A stretch of DNA of 64,000 nucleotides from Fragilariopsis cylindrus CCMP1102 (Eukaryota > Bacillariophyta > Bacillariophyceae > Bacillariales > Bacillariaceae). Of the stretch, positions 56,293 to 64,000 are shown in pieces. Position 1 is the first letter of the stretch, and each line of letters begins with the position of its first letter. Position numbers and translations under genes: made by a program. Below the pieces are notes generated by a model. It saw only the letters and a list, made by a program, of their open reading frames with translations, did not search any database and was not told where the DNA came from. Where the stretch lies: contig FMBT01000325.1 of NCBI GenBank assembly GCA_900095095.1, forward strand, positions 62,001 through 126,000, read 5' to 3'.

Positions 56293-58969
56293 TCAACTTG
56301 TTAAAATGACAACCAGTACTGTAACTATATATACTGAGAGCAGGAGAGCTCCCGTGATTTTTTGTAACTGGGCTTTCTTTTCAAACCAACGAATCTCGCT
56401 TGAAAAACCTTCTATCCTCTCTTCGAGCTTTCCGCCTTTCGCCAATGTTCCGTTTTCACAAAGATGAGTTCGAAGTCTTATAGAATCTGGGCTTAGTTCG
56501 CGCCAATGAACATCACGACAACCGTTATAAATGAGGGAACATATTACGGAGAGGGCAGTAAAATGAACGATTACGTTAAACCAGAACTGACAAGATTTTA
56601 TCAACCAAAGCTCCACCTTACAGTCGGTTTGAGTTGTATACTTATGAATCCAATCATCATTCACTCCTTGACATGGGATGTGATAACAAGCTTCCTTGAG
56701 ACTAGCACAGTCGTATTTTGCATCTGCTAAAGTCCATTCATGGACTTCCTCCAGGCAGGCAGACGAATCCAAATATGTCGCAAACGGACGATATGCTGAA
56801 GGTGGGTTTGTAGAGGAATCAATTGGACAGGTAAAGTCCGAATCGGAGACACAATCAACTGCACTATATCCTTTGAGTCCACAGCATGATTCAGTAATCA
56901 TTTCTGTCATGTTGGATGTGTCCACACATTCCTCCATAAGCTTCAATGCTTCAAGAGATTGATTGTGTTGAGCCTGAAAAGAACCCAGTGCTGTCTGATC
57001 AGACTGTGATATTTTTTCAGCCTCGATATCAATCTTCACACACCACTGCTTTTGCGAATTATAGCAGGCATGCTCGGCAAGTAAATACTGAGCATTTCCT
57101 TCAACCATGGCGATATTTGTCACTGCAGGTGCAAGCATATTGTTGGCAAACCATGTGCCATTTGTAGAATGGACACACATATGTTGAACGTGTGGGATCC
57201 AGAAGAAGATGACAAGGAAAGTAACGGACGAAAAAAGACAGAGGAACCCAACAAAAATGGGGTTCATAGATGACTTTATGATCAAAAGCAAAATCTTGTA
57301 GTTTCTTTGAGGTCGCTCTCTTCTATCTTTGTCACCATCACCATAGTTAATCTCGGGCATATTGGGCATCGCACCGCGTTCGTACATTGACGACAATCTC
57401 CACCACTGAAAGAATCCGCATAGTATATCCAGTATAAATGCATAGTTTGCCAAAAATCCTACTTTGTCGAGCACGTACTCGAGAAAAGATAGTTTTGGAA
57501 GTAAGACAGTGAGCATTTCAAAGGTTGTCGATGTGTCTTCAGCGAAATTGTAATCGAATTCGCTAATGTCCGGAGTTTCAATCTCGCTTATCGTTACATT
57601 TTCCAAAGTAGACGTGGGTACTCGGAGACCTACCAATGCCTGTCTAGTCCAATTGATGGCTTCTTGCCCCCGAAGAGAATGAAAGTCGAGTTCTTGGGTG
57701 ATGTCAAAGATTCCATCACGTGAACCTTGAAATTGCGGTGGATCGTAGTTCTTCAATTCTAAAATCTCCATCAAAGCTTGCGAAATTTGTTGCACGGCTC
57801 CACGCAACCCTTGTACGGATTGAATCTGCACATTGTCCAAAATCTCTACAACAGTTGCTAAACAGGCTCCAGTCGCATCCTGAACCTTTTTATGAATATC
57901 CGCGTACTCCAATTCTAATTCAGGCCATGTTAAGCCTGTTTTTGGTAGGAAGAAATCTGCGAGATTCAAGTCTGAAATATCGAAGACATCGGGCAGGGGC
58001 ACTCCAGGAGGCAAAAAACCGTATATAGTATCGGCAGCTTTGACGAATCGATCATACAATATGCTATAATTTGTGTAATATTTGTTAATACTATCGCGAA
58101 AGTCCTCCAATTTTGCCACCAAAGTATCGATATATTGCTTGGCTTCTTCTAATTCCTGTTGCAGAGCTTGTAGCTGCACATGAATCAACCGTTCGATTTC
58201 TGTGACGTTATAGTCCACATTAATACCCATTGCTTGAATGGACACGGCATTCTCGGTCAGGTAATCGAGAGCGGGCTGCATACGCTCCATTACAAAGTAA
58301 TTCCAGTCATACTCGAAACGTTTCTTTGCGTAATCATGAATATTTTCTAACGAGTTCTGACTGTCCATCATGTATTCGTCCAATACTGTCGAAACTTGAT
58401 CTTCGGCTAATCGAAAATCTTGTCCCAAAAGTCGTTCTGTCTGGTTACGTTTCTGGATCGTGCAGGCTTTAACTTTGGAAGAAACCGAAGAGGGTCCGTC
58501 AATAGTAGTAGTAGTACCATTACTATCGTCTTCCGCGATATCCATCCATGGTATATCCATGCTATCCTCTCTCCATTGAATTAATGATCCTCGGGCCTTT
58601 TGTGTATCTCGAAGGCAGACACTCGCCGCCTTTTCAGCACGTCTAACCATTTCTCTATTTGAATCGAATAGTTCTTCTACACTTTGCTGACTTTCTTTGA
58701 CGATTTTATCTATACGTTTGGTTGTTCGCTTAGCCGATTGTTGCACACATTCTAAGTAGGAGTTCGATTCCATTTGTACCAAGCTTACTAAGTTTCGGAT
58801 CGGATCGACAACGCCCGAGTGGAAGGTTAGTTCACCACTTGTTGTAAGACTTGCTAGGTATATCAGCAACGAGATACTGAAGGCAGGCCGGAGGGCATAG
58901 AAATGGATCATTGCCCATTTACGACGAGCCTCCATAACATTTCTCTTGGATCGATCTTCTTGCTGCTCG

Positions 58970-59007
<38 letters not shown>

Positions 59008-59094
59008 ATCGTTGGTGACGTTTTTGTTGGTAACGATGCGGTCGTCGTCTTCTATGGTCTTGTTAATATCGTACACTTTATATATTCCGTCCAT
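56293..59094 (-). CDS. Five-pass membrane protein with two large ectodomains (prominin-like topology)
   Basis: A single-exon protein of 933 residues. Acidic N-terminus with an Asp run from a microsatellite; membrane helix 1 about 66-86 (YALRPAFSISLLIYLASL); first non-cytosolic domain about 90-530, mostly coiled coil (LQALQQELEEAKQYIDTL) with N-glycosylation sites; helix 2 about 535-555 (LANYAFILDILCGFF); basic loop (DKDRRERPQRNYK); helix 3 about 607-630 (FVGFLCLFSSVTFLVIFFW); second ectodomain about 632-830 with some 14 Cys, including ESCCGLKGYSAVDC, a tetraspanin-like CCG; helix 4 about 836-857; helix 5 at the extreme C-terminus (GALLLSVYIVTVLVVIL). Prominins share this five-helix, two-loop plan, but the sequence similarity is not obvious to me. 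Function unknown; a cell-surface or membrane-protrusion protein is plausible. Confidence 0.85.
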
Positions 59095-59658
59095 AATAGA
59101 TTTACTGTAGGATTAAGTATTCAAATCAATAGACGATGTAAATGGCGGTGTTTTTGATGATGAATATTGTATTTTACTATGACTGAATGGATGAGATATA
59201 TATCCTATATATATCTTTTAATAAATGCAAGTATGCGCTGTATGCATACCTTTCGCATCATCTCATTTTTTTTTCGTACAGTTTTTGCTGCGTTTAGTGT
59301 AAAGTATTGTATTGTATTGTATTGATTTTACATACCTTGAACCTTGGCGGGGTGATTGGTTTCTTTGATCTTAGTATGAAAAAAACCATCTTGATTGAAA
59401 ACATGAAAACCATGTGATGGTGATGGTTTTTTGTGTGAAATAGACATCCAACAAAAAAGAAGTAGTTTTGTTTAAACCCTTGTTGGGCCTACTTCTGTAC
59501 TTGAAGATGTTGAGCGCGCTATAATAAGCACGCGAACAAAGACATAATTACCGGTTACAGAAAATGAAGAAGACTAAAATTTTCTTTTCTTCATGTTTTT
59601 AAATAGAAATCAATAAAATTACATACTGCAATATAATGCAATCACAACGACGATCGGT
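59095..59658. promoter_or_regulatory. Divergent promoter region, 560 nt
   Basis: Between the starts of the five-pass protein (minus) and the glycosyltransferase-like gene (plus). Contains GTATT repeats near 59305-59322 and no gene. Confidence 0.4.
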
Positions 59659-61351
59659 ATGATCGCAAGCCATGATCACCCAAAGCAACAGCGTCGGCGA
59701 CATCAACGTCGCGGCGTTGGGTGTATTGTGGCAGCTCTAATAGTTACATCTTCACTCACGGTCTTCTCTAATGTTATACTCATACCTTCTCCGTCGTCTA
59801 GCAATATTAAACATGAAGACGATATTCCAGATGTGGTGAATTATTCACAACCCCGTTTTAATTCTACGGAAGCTGTAATTCTCGTCGACAACAATAACAC
59901 CGATACGTACAAGAAAATCTTACCAATAAAAGTACTAATGGTAAAATAATGACGACGGACTACAGCTACGGTACGACGGACGTAGAGGAATTCAAGCGTT
60001 TCCCATCGCAATTATCTACAAAATATTTCATCCCTGTCAACAACGACGACAACTCGTGCTAGAGGTAAAGATTCCAATGGGAATTTGGCTACGACCTACG
60101 CCTTCGCATCAAAAAATTCTTTTGGATTCGGTGCAGGATTTCGTAATCAAATTATGGCATTGACGATGCTCGTTTTACACGCGAACGATGATGGTCATGA
60201 TCAAATTTTATTGGATAGTTTGTATCACAAAGATACATATGCACAAACCAATTTGATCCTTTTGATTTTTATTTCGACGTTGAAACTTGGAATCGGTACA
60301 GTATTGGTAATAATAATGGTGTTGACGAAGATGGGAAGGGGAAAAGGAACCAATAGTGGTTGACTGGTCCTCTTACTCTCGTGGTGAAAACAAAACAAAT
60401 CCTCCCCGTCATCCGAGGCGATTGCCCCGAATGGTTTTATACAATTCAACTTTACATGATCAATGGGATATTAACGTGTCAAAGTATCGAGAAAGAGACA
60501 TCATCGGGACTAGACCATATGGATACACGAGGGGAGCAACGAGATTGGCCGCCGGTTATCAATTTTATGTGAAGGGGAAAGGACGGTACGCTGTTAAGGA
60601 CGATCCGAATCAGAACCAAAACAATACAAGTATAACCAGGAAACATAGGAATCCAGCCGAGATTCTCATGTTACAGGGTGCCTTAAAACCTAACCCCGCA
60701 TTGCAAGCGGTAGTCGATCGTTCAAAAATGCATTTACAAGAACGAGCTTCTCGTCGAGTGGGAGCATTCCGATACATGACTCTCCACGCTCGCGTAGAAC
60801 CGGATATGCAACATCATCTAGTATGCAAAGAAAAGAAAGTGTTGACACTGCAAGAGATCGTAGATATGGTCGAATCCGAATGGCCCGAGCCTCCTGTAGA
60901 TGTAGTATTTCTTCCCATCAATCGACAGTATATAGAACAAGAGGGGATAGTACCGGAAAAGTACAAAAATGAGAGCGATGGTGACGGCGGGGGTAAAATA
61001 AATTGGATTGCCGTAGATAATCTACGAGTCTTGAACCGTCTCACAAACGACACGGTCATTGGTGGTGGTATGTGGAACGGAACGATCCCAGTTGTAGAGT
61101 TCGGATCAGAGGCCCTACAGGGAACTGTCTACGAGCAACGACCTTCTACATCAGGAAGTATTTTGAACTACTTCTTGAGTCTAGGGGCAGACATCTTCGT
61201 GGGGACAGAAGTATCAAGTTTTTCGCATGATGTCTTGGCGGCGCGGTTTTACAGGGGATCGGCCAATGCAAATTTCAAATACTTACCAGGAGGAGGACTG
61301 CATGAATGGATCACGGATGATATGATCGCACCGCCAGGCTTTTTATGCTAA
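59659..61351 (+). CDS. O-fucosyltransferase-like type II membrane enzyme; frame broken
   Basis: The start ATG 59659 gives a basic cytosolic tail (HPKQQRRRHQRRGVG) and a signal-anchor helix (CIVAALIVTSSLTVFSNVIL), the type II layout of Golgi enzymes. Frame changes lie near 59940, 60060, 60257 and 60345. The catalytic part reads NSFGFGAGFRNQIMALTMLV (the G-x-x-NQ nucleotide-sugar loop), PFDFYFDVETWNR, YMTLHARVEPDMQHH (the HxRxExD motif) and SILNYFLSLGADIFVGTEVSSFSHDVLAAR, the C-terminal signature of GDP-fucose protein O-fucosyltransferases (GT65/GT68-like). Predicted to add fucose, or a related sugar, to secreted glycoproteins. The exact acceptor cannot be told. NxT/S glycosylation sites occur in the stem. 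All but one change is cured by one added base; that near 60060 needs two added or one removed. Confidence 0.85.
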
Positions 61352-61837
61352 ATTGTTTCTCTGTTAGGTTCGTTTGTTAGTAGTCCAATGTTTCCTTGCA
61401 AAAACTTGCTGAGGAAAACTTATATACAGACATCGCTATATTGAATATAGCATAACGAATTATTATTGGATAGTATAATAATAATAAATAACCTTCATGA
61501 ACATTAATTTGTTCGAACAAACACTGCATTCTCCGATATTTTCGTTCCCTCTCTCTTATTTCTAGTAGCGACATTGTCCGGTCACGCTACTACCGTGCAG
61601 TATTGAACTGTTTTCTCCCTACAGTAGCTGCTATTGTGTCACCGACTTCAGAGAAAGAAAAAATTAAGCTCTATTCACTATCTATTGCGCAAGCATTTTG
61701 CACCTCTATATAAATTAATGCTAAATATAATTCCGCTCGTTCTAATGTATTACTAATCATCATCATCGCAACTTCTAACATAGTACAAAAACACATACAA
61801 TGTAGCAATATGTATTAAATGGAATGCGATCTTACTG
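61352..61837. other. Convergent intergenic region, 486 nt
   Basis: AT-rich spacer between the 3' ends of the fucosyltransferase-like and DnaJ genes. No gene or notable repeat. Confidence 0.4.
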
Positions 61838-63412
61838 TTACTGCGTCGCGGCGTGTGATTCTTCGTCTTTCTTCATCTTTTCAAGGTGTGATTCCATCGC
61901 GGCGGCGGTGGCGCTCATGTACATATTACGTGCGTCCTTCTTTTCTCCTCCATTCAGTTTTTCTGACTTCAGCTCTTCCCATATAGCACCAAGCTCTTGA
62001 ATAGCAGCAGCACGCTTCTTTTGGATGTCGCTCGTTACTGCACCATCCTTGAGAAGCTTCAATACGACCTCTCGGATGGTACTGGTAATATCAATGACTG
62101 TCATGCTCCACATCATTTCTATCATCGATGGAAGAGCATCTTCTTCTCCACCTTGAGTCTTTTTCGCAGCATCCTGCGCATTCTTCATCGCCCCGTACTT
62201 CACGTCGAATGCCTTCTTGTTTGCTGACATTCCTTCCCCAATGGACCCGGTTACCTGAGTAACGACTAAGCCGTAAGTCATACCAACGGTGTTTAATAGT
62301 TCTTCTCCGTATCGAACCTCTACGAGTCTTTTACCTTCCTCTCTCCACGAGGCCTCGCACCCTCGACATTACCATCAACGTATAGTTGTATCCTTTTCCG
62401 CAAGGCCAGTGCCAATCGTAAGACACGACGACGCCCGAGCTCACGCAGTTGCTCATGAGTAACACTCGACGTTGAGGGATCCCCATCGGCACCAACAACC
62501 AGTTGCTGCGTCACGAGTTGCAGTCGTCCTACGATGTCATTGAAGGAATCACTTCCAAACAAGAATGTAAAAATGAGCGATGGGTCCAAATTATCAGTAG
62601 CTGCATCAGTTTTATCTAGAAGAGAGATTTTATATATTAAAAAAAGAAAATTGAGTCAGTAAATCATCGATATAGGGATCCAGATATATATATATATATA
62701 TATATATTGGGGTTCGATTCGATCCGATCCGATCTCACAAATTAAGTAGTATATCATTTCTCTATATATGATGTAACACAAAATGAAACGTACCTGCACT
62801 AAGTCCTTCCTCGCCTTCTCTATCATAAATAGCACGGAGTTTCTCGTCGCCCAAAACTTGGTACGCTTCACCAATTTCTTGGAATTTATCTTTAGCTTCT
62901 TCTGTAGGATTTTTATCTGGATGCCACTTACGTGCCTGGATATAATATGCACGTTTAATTTTGGAATCCTTTGCATCAACTGCAACTCCCAATGCATCAT
63001 AATACTTTGTTTCCTTAACCTTTTTCGTAGATGCGTTAACATTATCATAATTGGGTTTGTCTGCAGCGGCCTCTGCGGCTGCCAACTGTAAAATATCATC
63101 ATCGTCGTCGGGGATTTCAGCGAGTGTCTTCTCCTCCTCCGTGAGGTTATCAATAACCCATTTACCTTGGGTAGCATCCCATCGTTTGCCTTGCACTCGA
63201 TTAACGGCCTGATCCGCGGCAGATGCTGTTACCGCACAACAACAAAGAAAGGGTAGACAGGCACAACCGACGAGACAAGCACAACATCCAAGAAGCAAGC
63301 CACATGGAGTTATCACAATATCTTCTTGGGCTTGGGCTTCACCCTGTGCTGGGGTGTTAACATTAGCGTCAGCGTTAGCGTTGGCGTTAGCGCTGGTATA
63401 GTTGTCCGCCAT
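61838..63412 (-). CDS. DnaJ plus DnaJ-X domain co-chaperone, two exons, one frame break
   Basis: Exon 1 is 63412-62794, the intron 62793-62616 (GTACGT to TAG) and exon 2 62615-61838; the splice rebuilds an Asp codon ([14 protein letters not shown]). One base missing in a G run near 62355 splits exon 2. N-terminus: Ala/Asn repeats, then a Cys-rich hydrophobic segment ([20 protein letters not shown]), which may be palmitoylated or membrane-associated. J domain about 130-200: [30 protein letters not shown] with the HPD motif, and [18 protein letters not shown]. The DnaJ-X region follows ([37 protein letters not shown]), ending in a charged helical tail ([16 protein letters not shown]). The J domain stimulates Hsp70 ATPase. 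Proteins with this layout act on cytosolic or ER-linked Hsp70. Confidence 0.93.
62687..62708. repeat. TA microsatellite in the DnaJ intron
   Basis: About ten TA units inside the intron, followed by a GATCC/GATTC-rich run (62713-62733). Confidence 0.9.
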
Positions 63413-64000
63413 GATAGCAATTACGTGATGTGTGTGGTTATGAATTTCAAATTATGAATCTATTATTCAACGTACAATAATAATCGTAACTAAAAGAGAA
63501 CTCGTGAGCGCTGAATACCGTACAAAAACGAAGAGTGTGGATTGTGTATTTTTTCAAATGTGTGTATTAAAAGCTACTAAGCACGGTAACTTAGGGAGCT
63601 CCAGCGTACCATAAATTTTATATACTTCCTACTGTAACAAAAAAGAGTAAGAACTTAATTCAACGTCAAAAATTAACAAAAAAAGCGATGCTCTCCTAAG
63701 TATGTTTTTCCAACGTACAAATGTAACGTTTTTTTGGGTCTAAGTACCGTATATCACTATCACGAAATCAATTGTCCTAAATGTACTCACAATATCAACA
63801 TTACATCAAAGAAACAATGGTAAATCAGTTGTGAGCGCAACAATAATAGGAACGATAAAGTAGCGATGTTGACAAGGAGAGTGGAAACGAAGATTCTTGG
63901 TAGGCGAAATCCCCTCCTCGAATTCCAGATATGCTAGATATCGTCGCAGTAAAAAGAACAACATTACGCAAAGTCAAACGGGAACGCTTGTTACGGGGAA
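63413..64000. promoter_or_regulatory. Upstream region of the DnaJ gene
   Basis: 588 nt to the window edge, AT-rich, presumably containing the DnaJ promoter. I see no credible frame, RNA gene or repeat. Confidence 0.35.

Noticed and set aside
1-64000. tRNA, rRNA and CRISPR search by eye
   Set aside because: No T-loop and anticodon arrangement, rRNA core sequence, or regularly spaced direct repeats with unique spacers were found. Faint tRNA genes with introns could be missed without a covariance search.

Overview
The window comes from a photosynthetic stramenopile nuclear genome, most likely a diatom. The genes are eukaryotic, with few, short GT-AG introns (about 90-270 nt, one of 649 nt). Intergenic DNA is AT-rich and full of microsatellites. 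One enzyme carries a bipartite plastid presequence with an AF-type cleavage motif, as in algae with a secondary red plastid. Pentatricopeptide, PDZ, leucine-rich-repeat and acidic low-complexity proteins of the kind common in diatoms are present. I see no viral, bacterial or CRISPR content. Genes lie on both strands without operon logic, so neighbours share function only by chance.

Layout. 0-2.3 kb: a MITE-like element, a CAAGCAA-type satellite and ribosomal protein uL14. 3.2-10.7 kb, plus strand: a large PCNA-interacting-type protein, a FAM185A-like mitochondrial protein and calreticulin. 11-19.5 kb: a long minus-strand coiled-coil/PDZ protein, a plastid MsrA and a PPR protein. 21-29 kb: a SET1/MLL-like histone methyltransferase, a predicted mitochondrial protein, an ANKZF1/Vms1-like ribosome-rescue factor and an acidic nuclear-type protein. 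29.7-37.7 kb: a thioredoxin-like ferredoxin, a disordered protein, an ankyrin plus methyltransferase fusion, a protein made of eight 38-residue repeats and a small PDZ protein. 38.6-47.1 kb: a secreted LRR protein, a secreted propeller-like protein and a repeat-rich stretch with a decayed EF-hand gene. 47.4-63.4 kb: a very large C2/C1/PH membrane protein, a Tul1/FLY1-type RING ligase, a five-pass membrane protein with two large ectodomains, an O-fucosyltransferase-like enzyme and a DnaJ/DnaJ-X protein.

Caution on sequence quality. Eight genes are broken by single-base frame changes. Nearly all are cured by adding one base, often in a short homopolymer, while conserved residues continue intact on both sides. 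This looks like uncorrected deletion errors in a long-read assembly, not pseudogenes. Spans for these genes are outer limits and the products are composites read across frames.

The most interesting items are the 38-residue repeat protein (35.5-36.9 kb), the prominin-like five-pass protein (56.3-59.1 kb), MsrA with an apparent Tat-type thylakoid-lumen signal (16.1-17.4 kb), the C-terminal PIP-box protein (3.2-5.7 kb), and a 140-bp near-identical direct repeat flanking about 6 kb (40.8 and 47.0 kb).
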